The notes under the pieces are model-generated. The model saw only the letters and a program-made list of their open reading frames with translations, made no database searches and had not been told where the DNA came from. Below, one piece after another: positions 1 through 6,045 of a stretch of DNA of 6,436 bases. This stretch comes from Acidobacteriota bacterium (GTDB lineage Bacteria; Acidobacteriota; UBA4820; DSQY01): contig JAKAIJ010000150.1 of assembly GCA_021814355.1 (NCBI GenBank), positions 1 through 6,436 on the forward strand, in the 5' to 3' direction. A program made the translations under genes and the position numbers. Each line of letters opens with the position of its first letter. Position 1 is the stretch's first letter.

Positions 1-2
1 CC

Positions 3-2006
3 GATCTGCCGGCGGAGGGACCGGCCACGGCCCCCGCCTCCGCGAGGCCGGCGGGCAGGCGTCTCCTCCCCTGGGCCGCGGCGGCCGCCCTGGCGCTGGC
101 GGCGGCCGCCGTCGTCTTCTTCTACTGGCCCCGCCATCGGGGAGCGGCCGGGACCGGTCCCTCGCAGCCCGCCGCGGCGGTTGCGAAGCCACTCCTCGAG
201 CCTGCCGGGGAGATCCCGCTGCCCCCAGACGCCTCGGCCCTTCTGGGCCGGCGCCTCGACGAGAACGTCTGCCTCCTTCTGGGGCCGGGCTGCGTCTATC
301 TCGCGAGCGGCAAGAACCCCGTTCCCGCGCGGATCCCCCTCGGCCCCGGCCAGGAGGTCCTCGGGACCTCCCCCGCCTGCGACGTTTACGTGCGAGACGG
401 CGCAAGGGTCGTCGTCCGGGATTTCGTCTCCAACCGGGAGGAGCTCCTGGTGAAGGCGCTCCCGCCGGGCGGGCGCTACCAGCTCTCGCCCTCCGGCGAC
501 CACCTTCTCGCCGCCGCCGAGAGGGGGGGCGATCTCGCCGTCTTCCGCGTCGGGGGCGGGGCCTGCCGGGAGGTCCTGCGGGCGAAGAACCTTCCGGAGC
601 CACTGGGACGGGCGGCGGTCGGGGACCGCTACCTCGTGGCCGTGGCGGGCGAGACCCTGATGGCGTGGGACCTGACCGCCGGCCAGCTCCTCTGGAAACA
701 GCCGCTTCCCGACTACGGCGTGCGCGCTCTGGCCCTCGAGGAGGCCTCGGGGGAGGTGGCCCTCGGTGGGGCCTTCGACAAGGTCTACGTCTTCGCCCTC
801 AAGGACGCGGCCCGCACGGTGATCCAGCGGCGGGGCGAGACTTACGCCCTGCGCTTTTTGGCGGACGCCCCCACGCTCGTGGTCGCGGGGGCCGAGGGGG
901 TGAAGCTGTGGCGGCGCGGCGGGGAGGGTTTCTTCGCCGGCGCCGGCGAACCCGAGGCGCGGTTCTCGGGGCTGAGCCTCTCGGCCGGGGTGCTGATGGC
1001 CCTCGACGAGGGGCGGCGCGCGGTCCGCCTCTTCGCCTACCACGGCCTACCGCCCATCCAGAGCATCCCGGTGGCCAAGAAGGAGATCTGGGCCCTCGCC
1101 GCCGACCCCAAGGGAAGGCGGCTTTACTGCGGAAGCTCCGACGGGGACCTGCACGTCCTGGAGGCGGAGAGCGGCCGCTGCACGACCCACCAGCTCCACA
1201 CCCAGGGACTGACGGCGCTCGCGGCCTCCGCCGACCTCGTGGCCTCCTCGTCGGACGACAAGACGATCGCCGTGTGGCAGACCCCTGCCATGTCCGTCAT
1301 CTGGCGCTCCAAGGCCCACGGCTACCTCATCAACGGCCTCTGCCTGCGCGCCGATGCGCTCTGGTCCTCCTCCTCCGACGGCACGGTGAAGCGTTGGGCC
1401 TGGCCGCAGCTCGAGGAGCAGGAGGGGCTCCCCACCGGCAAGAGCGCCGCCGGCGAAAACTACGCGCTCGCCACCGTCTGGGCCGCCGCCGACGGCCGGA
1501 CGGTCCTGGCTGGAACGTGGAACGACGCCCTCGTCGTGTTCCGCAAAACCGCCAAAGGGAGCTGGGACCGGGAGGTGCTGCCGGTCCCCTGCCAGTGTTT
1601 GTACAGCTCCGCCGAGCTTCCCGGGGTGGACGCCGTGGCCCTCGGCGGACTGGGCGGAGGAAAACCGGGGGTCTTCCTCTACGACCTGAAGCGGCGCAGC
1701 CTCCTGGCCCTTCCGGCCCTCGGCGTGCACACCTACAACGCCTACGTGGCCTCCACGGGGGCGCCGGGGGAGTTCTGCGCCGCAGGGGCGGGGCTGGTGC
1801 TCCACTACAAAATCGAGCGCGGCGCGGACGGAACCCTCTCGGCGGCCGTCCGGGCGGTCTACGACGCCGACATCTCGGCGGGCGTCGCCGCCGCCTTTCT
1901 GCCCTCCCGGGACCTTCTCGCCACGGGCGACGAGCGCGGCACGATCCACCTGATTCCCGCCGCCGCCCTACGGGGCGAGCCGCTGCTCCGCCAGGCGCTG
2001 AAATAA
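3..2006 (+). CDS. Membrane-anchored WD40-like beta-propeller protein (5' partial; possibly C-terminal part of a receptor Ser/Thr kinase)
   Basis: The frame is open from the left window edge to the TAA at 2004-2006, giving 667 residues in view, so the true start lies upstream. A GTG at 390 is internal to this frame and not a convincing start. In order: an Ala/Pro-rich linker ending in RPAGRR; one hydrophobic helix at about 63-128 (LLPWAAAAALALAAAAVVFF); a second Pro/Ala-rich stretch; then blade-like repeats to the end. The clearest WD40-type strands are SSDGDLHVLE (about 1135-1165), SSSDDKTIAVWQ (about 1246-1280), SSSDGTVKRWAW (about 1370-1403) and TGDERGTIHL near the C-terminus. By eye I count 12 to 14 blades, enough for two propellers. 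WD40 propellers bind proteins or ligands and have no catalysis of their own. Linker-helix-propeller is the usual tail of bacterial PknB-like receptor kinases with an outer sensor domain. A kinase domain upstream is inference, since none is in the window. Alternatives are a plain membrane-anchored propeller protein or a different N-terminal domain. Confidence 0.85.
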   Translation, partial: DLPAEGPATAPASARPAGRRLLPWAAAAALALAAAAVVFFYWPRHRGAAGTGPSQPAAAVAKPLLEPAGEIPLPPDASALLGRRLDENVCLLLGPGCVYLASGKNPVPARIPLGPGQEVLGTSPACDVYVRDGARVVVRDFVSNREELLVKALPPGGRYQLSPSGDHLLAAAERGGDLAVFRVGGGACREVLRAKNLPEPLGRAAVGDRYLVAVAGETLMAWDLTAGQLLWKQPLPDYGVRALALEEASGEVALGGAFDKVYVFALKDAARTVIQRRGETYALRFLADAPTLVVAGAEGVKLWRRGGEGFFAGAGEPEARFSGLSLSAGVLMALDEGRRAVRLFAYHGLPPIQSIPVAKKEIWALAADPKGRRLYCGSSDGDLHVLEAESGRCTTHQLHTQGLTALAASADLVASSSDDKTIAVWQTPAMSVIWRSKAHGYLINGLCLRADALWSSSSDGTVKRWAWPQLEEQEGLPTGKSAAGENYALATVWAAADGRTVLAGTWNDALVVFRKTAKGSWDREVLPVPCQCLYSSAELPGVDAVALGGLGGGKPGVFLYDLKRRSLLALPALGVHTYNAYVASTGAPGEFCAAGAGLVLHYKIERGADGTLSAAVRAVYDADISAGVAAAFLPSRDLLATGDERGTIHLIPAAALRGEPLLRQALK

Positions 2007-2087
2007 CTTCTCTCCCCGCCGGGTTCCTTCTGCCCAGTCCAGCCCTGCCTCGGATCTCCTCTCGCACGCCGCCCCGGGCCCCTGGCT

Positions 2088-2094
2088 GGAGAAG
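2088..2094 (+). promoter_or_regulatory. Probable ribosome-binding site for the GAF gene
   Basis: GGAGAAG lies 10 bases before the GTG at 2105. It is purine-rich but not a perfect Shine-Dalgarno, and the spacing is slightly long. It is the only reasonable candidate upstream of the GAF frame and supports the GTG at 2105 over the next in-frame GTG at 2174, which has no such site. The rest of the 98-bp gap (2007-2104) is C-rich. I see no clear -35/-10 promoter or terminator hairpin in it. Confidence 0.5.
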
Positions 2095-2104
2095 TGGGTG
2101 ACCC

Positions 2105-2794
2105 GTGGTCGAAGGCGAAGAGCGGGAGGGAAAGGGGCAGCCTCGCAAGAACACCGTTGAACAGGCCACCTACGTGCGCCAGCGGCTCGCGACCCTCAGC
2201 GACTCCCTGGAACGCAAGTTCGAGGAGCTGCGGCTCCTGGCCGACGTCTCCCAGAAACTCACCGCAGGCGTGATCCTGGGGGAGGTGCTGGACTTCGTCT
2301 ACCGCTCTTTCCGCGGGCTTTTGCCCTACGAGCGCATCGGCCTCTCCCTCCTGGAGGGCCACCCGCCCGCCGTGCAGGTGCGCTCCTTCTGGGTCCGCTC
2401 CGACGCCGCGGACGTCCGGCTCGGCGAGGGCTACGCGGCGCCGCTGGCGGGGAGCAGCCTGGAGACCATCGTGCGCACGGGGGAGCCTCGGATCCTCAAC
2501 GACCTCGAGGCCTACCTGGCCCGGCACCCCGCCTCGGGCTCCACCCGCCTCATCGTCGAGGAGGGAATGCGCTCGAGCCTCACCTGCCCGCTCGTGGCCT
2601 CGGGGACGCCCGTGGGGTTCCTCTTCTTTTCGAGCCGCACCCCCGGCACCTACGCGGGGGTGCACGTGGCCACCTTCCAGGCCCTCGCCGGGGTCCTGTC
2701 GCTCGCCGTGGAACGCGGGCGTCTCTACGGCCAGCTCCTCGAGATCGAGGTCCTCAAACAGCGGCTCCAGACCCTGCGCCAGGATCCCGTTTAG
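2105..2794 (+). CDS. Stand-alone GAF domain protein
   Basis: This 229-residue soluble protein has no signal peptide or membrane segment. Residues 1-20 are charged and probably disordered. Residues 20-55 (containing LERKFEELRLLADVSQKL) look helical and may form a signalling coiled coil. Residues about 46-205 form a GAF domain, recognised by the sequences YERIGLSLLEG, LAGSSLETIVRTGEPRILND, EEGMRSSLTCPLVASGTPVG and FLFFSS. The end (RGRLYGQLLEIEVLKQRLQTL) is a second amphipathic helix. GAF domains bind small ligands such as cyclic nucleotides, haem or tetrapyrroles, or mediate dimerisation. This subtype is usually the input module of histidine kinases, nucleotide cyclases or sigma-54 activators. 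Here no output domain follows: the TAG at 2792 comes right after the C-terminal helix. The ligand and partner are unknown. It may be co-transcribed with the upstream propeller gene, 98 bp away on the same strand. The GTG start is preceded by a moderate ribosome-binding site. Confidence 0.9.
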   Translation: MVEGEEREGKGQPRKNTVEQATYVRQRLATLSDSLERKFEELRLLADVSQKLTAGVILGEVLDFVYRSFRGLLPYERIGLSLLEGHPPAVQVRSFWVRSDAADVRLGEGYAAPLAGSSLETIVRTGEPRILNDLEAYLARHPASGSTRLIVEEGMRSSLTCPLVASGTPVGFLFFSSRTPGTYAGVHVATFQALAGVLSLAVERGRLYGQLLEIEVLKQRLQTLRQDPV

Positions 2795-2818
2795 AAAAAC
2801 CTGGAGAGGGCCCGCTTC
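2795..2818. other. Convergent intergenic junction without an obvious terminator
   Basis: Only 24 bp separate the stop of the GAF gene (+) from the stop of rsmB (-). On the - strand a run of five T lies at about 2795-2799, immediately after CCTCTCCAGG, which can form only a 3-bp stem. On the + strand there is no T run. A 5-bp inverted repeat (TTCCG/CGGAA) just inside the rsmB end lacks a T tract. No standard intrinsic terminator can be supported for either transcript. Confidence 0.5.
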
Positions 2819-5092
2819 CTAGCGATTCCGCCTCCGGAACAGCGCGACGAAGAAGCCGTCCCAGCGGTGGCGGTGGGGCAGGCAGAAGGCCGCTCCCTCG
2901 CCGGCGGGTTCGAGGAGCGATTCCAGGAAAGCCGGCGGTCGCAGGGGCGCGGGGGCGAACTCGGGGCGAGACGCGAGGAAGCCCGCCGCGACCTCGGTGG
3001 TCTCCTCGGGCTCGATGGAGCAGACCGCGTAGAGGAGATGGCCGCCGGGGGCCACCGCCGCGGCGGCCCGGCCGAGAAAGGCACCCTGCTTCGCGCGGAA
3101 GAGCTCCAGCGTGGCGGCCCGCACCTGCCAGCGGATCTCGGGGTTTTTTCGCAGGGTTCCCAGGGAGGAACAGGGCGCGTCCAGGAGGACCGAGCGCCAC
3201 TCGGGCCTGAAGGGGAGCGGGGACGAGGCGTCCGCCTGGACGAGCCGGACGTTGCGGAGCCGGAGTCGGGTGACGTTCTCGCGCACCTGGCGGATGCGGC
3301 GGCGGTTGTTGTCCACCGCCATCACCGACCCCGACTCGCCCATCCGCTGGGACAAGAGGACGGTCTTTCCCCCGGGGGCGGCGCAGAGGTCGAGGACCTT
3401 TTCGCCCGGCTCCACTGGGAGCAGACGGGCGGGCACCTGGGAAGCGGGATCGCAGACGTAGAAAAGACCTTGCCGAAAGGGCTCGCTATCTGCAGGATTG
3501 CCCCCCTCCGCGTGGAAGGTGAGGGGAAAGGCTCCGTCGGGCTCGAGGGAGATCCCCTCGGTTTCGAGGGCGGGACAGCCCTTCACCGCCGAATCGGCGG
3601 AGGAGAAGACCAGCCCCGTGGCCGGGGCGCGCTGGAGCGCCTCCAGGAGGGCGGAGGCCCCCGCCTCCCCGAACCGCGCCGCGTAGCGGGCCACGATCCA
3701 CTCGGGCATCCCGAACCGCAGGGCAAGCCTCTTCTGGCCCGAGAAGCGGAAGGGCGCATCGAGAAACTCCGCCCGGCGGTCCGCAACGCCGCGCAGCACG
3801 CCGTTCACGAAGCGGGCGGCGCCCGGGTTCACGGCCTTCGCCGCTTCCACGCACTGGTCCACGGCGGCGTAAACCGGCACCCGCTCCAGGAAGAGCACCT
3901 GGTAGATTCCCACGCGCAGCAGGGCCGTCAGCTCGGGCTGGATCTCGGCGAGGCCGCGGGCGGCCGCCTCCTCGATGCACCAGTCCAGGTGGGGCAGGCG
4001 CCGCAGCACTCCCGCCGTCATCTCCCGCAGGAGCGCCCGGTCGGCCTCGAAGCCGTACCGCTGCTGTTCCGACTGGAGGAGCGGCTTCAACCCGGCGTTC
4101 TTTTCGAGCACCGCGTGCAGGATCTTGGCGGCGGAGGCCCGGACGTTGCCCTTGCCTCCGGCGACAACGGGCTTGGGCCCGTGGTCCTTCCCCCGGACCG
4201 TCGCCGCTCCCGGCGGGGCTTGGGGACGCTCTGGACGAACCGCACGGACCTCCCGGTTTTTTGAGAACGCGGGGCGGGCGGGACGGTCCTTGGAGAGAGG
4301 TCTTTGGAACCCGCGCGCGGGCCCGGCACCGGGACGCGAGGGCCCGCCCCCGGCGCGACGCTCTTGCTTTCCGGAGAAGACCGGACGGCCGGAACGCGGC
4401 GGGTGGTCCTTGCGGTCCTCGCGGTCCTTCGGAAACGGGGGGCGAGAAGGCCGGTTTTGAGAACGCGTGTGCTTGAACGGTCCTGCGGGCCGGAAGCCGG
4501 GGCGCGAGGAGCCCTCCTCGGCGCGAAATTCCCGTTTTCCGGAAAAATCCGGACGGCCGGAGCGGGCCCCGCGGTCCTTGGCGTGTCCGGGGCGCCCGGG
4601 ACGCGGTGGACGACCCTCCCGCTCTTTGGTGACTTCGGCACGCGCCGGCCGGTTTTTGGACACGGGCTTCTTGAAGCCGCCGGCGGCCTTGAACGCGGGT
4701 CGCGTCGGCGGCTTTCCAGACTTGCTCCAGGTCCGCTTGGGACGGCTGGAACCCTTGTCGGGCCCGGGGCTGGGGGATTTGCCCGCGGCAGGCTTCGAGC
4801 GCCGGGGTTCGTTCGCCTCGTACTCCTCGGTGCTCAGGTAGACCAGCCTCGAGTCCGCCCGCTTGGGGGACGCGGCCCTCTTCGGCCGGCTCCAGAGGCG
4901 GTCGCCGGGCTTGAGCGCCGCCGCGGGCCTTCCTTCGCGCCTGGGCGCCCCCTCGTCCTTGGGCGCGGCGGGGCGCGCCAGGGGACGGGAGGTCCGAACC
5001 ACTCTTCGGGGCTTGTCCGGAGCGGCGGCGTCCCCGCGGGGACCTCCGCCCTCCTCGTCAGAGCCTGGACCCTTGCGGGATGGGGAATCCAC
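2819..5092 (-). CDS. rsmB: 16S rRNA (cytosine-967-C5)-methyltransferase with long basic repeat-containing N-terminal extension
   Basis: The product has 757 residues, against about 430 for E. coli RsmB (Sun/Fmu), which uses S-adenosylmethionine to methylate C5 of C967 in 16S rRNA. Residues 1-315 are an Arg/Lys/Pro/Gly-rich, probably disordered extension with internal repeats. Residues about 317-440 are the NusB-like RNA-binding domain (VPVYAAVDQCVEAAK, then ARFVNGVLRGV). Residues about 540-757 are the Rossmann-fold methyltransferase: CDPASQVPARLLP; SAM-binding motif I VLDLCAAPGGKT (567-577); motif II VDNNRRRI; motif III QADAS; motif IV DAPCSSLGTLRKNPEIRW with Cys641; motif VI YAVCSIEPEET with Cys691; and the terminal RWDGFFVALFRR. 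By family knowledge Cys691 is the nucleophile and Cys641 assists product release; both are present. The start is GTG at 5090-5092, with GGAGGT five bases upstream. No ATG occurs before residue 358 and no GTG lies near the domain boundary, so the extension is probably translated. The gene overlaps the 3' end of fmt by 35 bp in the def-fmt-rsmB order seen in many bacteria. Confidence 0.95.
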   Translation of the reverse strand: MDSPSRKGPGSDEEGGGPRGDAAAPDKPRRVVRTSRPLARPAAPKDEGAPRREGRPAAALKPGDRLWSRPKRAASPKRADSRLVYLSTEEYEANEPRRSKPAAGKSPSPGPDKGSSRPKRTWSKSGKPPTRPAFKAAGGFKKPVSKNRPARAEVTKEREGRPPRPGRPGHAKDRGARSGRPDFSGKREFRAEEGSSRPGFRPAGPFKHTRSQNRPSRPPFPKDREDRKDHPPRSGRPVFSGKQERRAGGGPSRPGAGPARGFQRPLSKDRPARPAFSKNREVRAVRPERPQAPPGAATVRGKDHGPKPVVAGGKGNVRASAAKILHAVLEKNAGLKPLLQSEQQRYGFEADRALLREMTAGVLRRLPHLDWCIEEAAARGLAEIQPELTALLRVGIYQVLFLERVPVYAAVDQCVEAAKAVNPGAARFVNGVLRGVADRRAEFLDAPFRFSGQKRLALRFGMPEWIVARYAARFGEAGASALLEALQRAPATGLVFSSADSAVKGCPALETEGISLEPDGAFPLTFHAEGGNPADSEPFRQGLFYVCDPASQVPARLLPVEPGEKVLDLCAAPGGKTVLLSQRMGESGSVMAVDNNRRRIRQVRENVTRLRLRNVRLVQADASSPLPFRPEWRSVLLDAPCSSLGTLRKNPEIRWQVRAATLELFRAKQGAFLGRAAAAVAPGGHLLYAVCSIEPEETTEVAAGFLASRPEFAPAPLRPPAFLESLLEPAGEGAAFCLPHRHRWDGFFVALFRRRNR
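4223..4702 (-). repeat. Imperfect tandem protein repeats in the RsmB N-terminal extension
   Basis: Three related coding units can be aligned by eye in RsmB residues 131-290. Unit A is residues 131-196 (4505-4702), unit B 197-252 (4337-4504) and unit C 253 to about 290 (4223-4336), which is incomplete. The shared order is RP-x-F/A, then AGGF- or PARGF-like, then SKNRPAR-like, then about ten residues on K-[N/D/E]-R-E, then SGRPxFSGK (178-186 and 234-242; absent in C). Units B and C start 56 residues apart. Unit A is ten residues longer, with extra GRPPRPGRPG-like sequence. The similarity is clearer in protein than in DNA, so the duplication is old or under composition-driven drift. Confidence 0.75.
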
Positions 5093-6002
5093 GGAGGACC
5101 TCCGAGGCGGGCAGGGGCTTCTTTCCCTCCCGCTGTAACGTGCGGATGATCAGGGTGCGGCCGTCGCCGCAGGCGACGGAGAGCGGCGCCCCCCCCGTCA
5201 CCTCGCCGGGTTCCGCAGCCGGCGCTTCCGGCCCCTCGAGGGCCGTCTTGACCTTCAGGGTTTCGCCGCCGAATTCAAAAAAGGTTCCGGGCCACGGGTC
5301 GAAGGCGCGCACCTGGCGGGCCAGCTCCGCGGCGGGCCGGGAGAAGTCGAGCCTCCCCTGCCCCTTGGTGAGGCGCGGGGCGAGGGTCGCCCGGGTGTCG
5401 TCCTGGGGCTCGGCCGCGAGGTCGCCCGCCCGCAGGCGGCGGAGGGTCTCCACCAGCAGGCACGCCCCGCGCTCCGCGAGGAGCGGCGCGAGGGAGCCGG
5501 CGGTGGCCTCCGGGGGAACCGCAACCTCCTCCCGGAGGTAGACCGGCCCCGTGTCGAGCCCCGCGTCCATGCGCATGGTACAGACGCCGGTGACCAGGTC
5601 GCCGGCCCAGAGGGCGTGGGCGATGGGCGAGGCGCCACGGTGGCGCGGCAGGAGCGACGCGTGGACGTTGACGCACCCCAGGGGCGGGATGTCGAGGACC
5701 GCCTGGGGCAGGAGCTGGCCGTAGGCCACCACCGCCGCCACGTCGGGGGCGAGGGCCCGCAGGCGCGCCTGGACCTCGGCGTCCTTCAGGGTCCTGGGCT
5801 GAAGGACCTCGAGCCCGGCCCCGCGCGCCGCCGCCTTCACGGGCGGCTCGGAGAGAGCGTGGCCCCGGCCCGCCGCCTTGTCGGGACGCGTGAGGACCGC
5901 CACCGGCCGCGCCCCGGCGCCCAGGAGGGCCCGCAGGCTCGCCGCGGCGAAGTCGGGCGTGCCCATGAAGAGGATGCGGTCCGGCAGCGGTCCGGGGGTC
6001 AA
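5058..6002 (-). CDS. fmt: Methionyl-tRNA formyltransferase
   Basis: Fmt transfers a formyl group from 10-formyltetrahydrofolate to the amino group of Met-tRNAfMet for translation initiation in the cytosol. From the TTG start the product has 314 residues, essentially the E. coli length of 315. The N-terminal formyltransferase domain (about 1-200) shows RILFMGTPDFA, TRPDKAAGRG, VVAYGQLLP, then NVHASLLPRHRGASPI and MRMDAGLDTGPV. These supply the catalytic Asn112, His114 and Asp150, with the His-to-Asp spacing of 36 seen in E. coli (108 and 144). The C-terminal tRNA-binding domain includes LTKGQGRLDFSRPA and VRAFDPWPGTFFEF and ends in LRGFPIPQGSRL. Start choice: an ATG at 6026 would add eight residues but has no Shine-Dalgarno, whereas the TTG at 6000-6002 has AAGGAG at five-base spacing. 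I prefer the TTG but am not certain. It lies just downstream of def and overlaps the start of rsmB by 35 bp. Confidence 0.96.
   Translation of the reverse strand: MTPGPLPDRILFMGTPDFAAASLRALLGAGARPVAVLTRPDKAAGRGHALSEPPVKAAARGAGLEVLQPRTLKDAEVQARLRALAPDVAAVVAYGQLLPQAVLDIPPLGCVNVHASLLPRHRGASPIAHALWAGDLVTGVCTMRMDAGLDTGPVYLREEVAVPPEATAGSLAPLLAERGACLLVETLRRLRAGDLAAEPQDDTRATLAPRLTKGQGRLDFSRPAAELARQVRAFDPWPGTFFEFGGETLKVKTALEGPEAPAAEPGEVTGGAPLSVACGDGRTLIIRTLQREGKKPLPASEVLRGFPIPQGSRL
5098..5103 (-). promoter_or_regulatory. Shine-Dalgarno of rsmB inside the fmt coding end
   Basis: On the - strand this reads GGAGGT, followed by the five-base spacer CCTCC and the GTG start at 5090-5092. It is a near-perfect anti-16S match at good spacing and fixes the long form of RsmB as the likely product. 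It lies within the last 15 codons of fmt, so rsmB translation is expected to be coupled to fmt on one transcript. The site and spacer also form a short palindrome (GGAGG-T-CCTCC), which is probably incidental. Confidence 0.8.
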
Positions 6003-6007
6003 CGGCG

Positions 6008-6013
6008 CTCCTT
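6008..6013 (-). promoter_or_regulatory. Shine-Dalgarno deciding the fmt start
   Basis: The - strand reads AAGGAG, then CGCCG, then TTG at 6000-6002. The competing ATG at 6024-6026 is preceded by GTCACGGGG, which has no GGAG or AGGA core. This site therefore favours TTG initiation and a protein of normal family length. The def stop is at 6046-6048, so the def-fmt gap is 43 bp with the TTG start or 19 bp with the ATG start. Confidence 0.6.
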
Positions 6014-6045
6014 GTGGAGAATCCATCCCCGTGACGGGGGCGGGG

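Noticed and set aside
318..440. Possible FHA-like domain (IPLGPGQEVLGTSPACDVYVRDG resemblance, shown in part: LGTSPACDVYV)
   Set aside because: It loosely resembles the FHA IGRSPDCDI pattern, but the key GR, S and H residues are missing. The stretch fits better as divergent propeller blades.
181..453. Short + strand frame near the left edge
   Set aside because: It is an out-of-frame shadow of the propeller gene, whose frame is open from the window edge and carries the transmembrane helix.
1047..2169. - strand frames opposite the propeller gene (1047-1949 and 1330-2169)
   Set aside because: The translations are Arg/Gly/Pro-rich with no motifs, while the + strand frame has recognisable WD40 strands throughout.
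2826..2840. Inverted repeat TTCCG-CCTC-CGGAA as a terminator
   Set aside because: It lies inside the rsmB coding end, has a stem of only 5 bp and has no T tract on either side.
2867..4264. Long + strand open frame of 465 codons opposite rsmB
   Set aside because: The opposite strand encodes a clear RsmB with all family motifs. In very GC-rich DNA, stop codons are rare and long antisense frames are expected. The translation is low-complexity Gly/Arg/Leu/Glu with no domain.
4253..4470. Repeated DNA string TTTTGAGAACGCG at about 4258 and 4453 as a possible recombination or regulatory repeat
   Set aside because: It codes S-K/Q-N-R parts of the RsmB repeat region in non-equivalent positions of the units, so it is explained by codon-level similarity of a short protein motif.
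4304..5149. + strand open frame of 281 codons opposite the RsmB extension
   Set aside because: I considered whether the extension itself might be the shadow and this the gene. It has no recognisable domain and runs through the fmt-rsmB junction. The - strand has a strong ribosome-binding site, repeats that make sense in protein, and continuity into RsmB.
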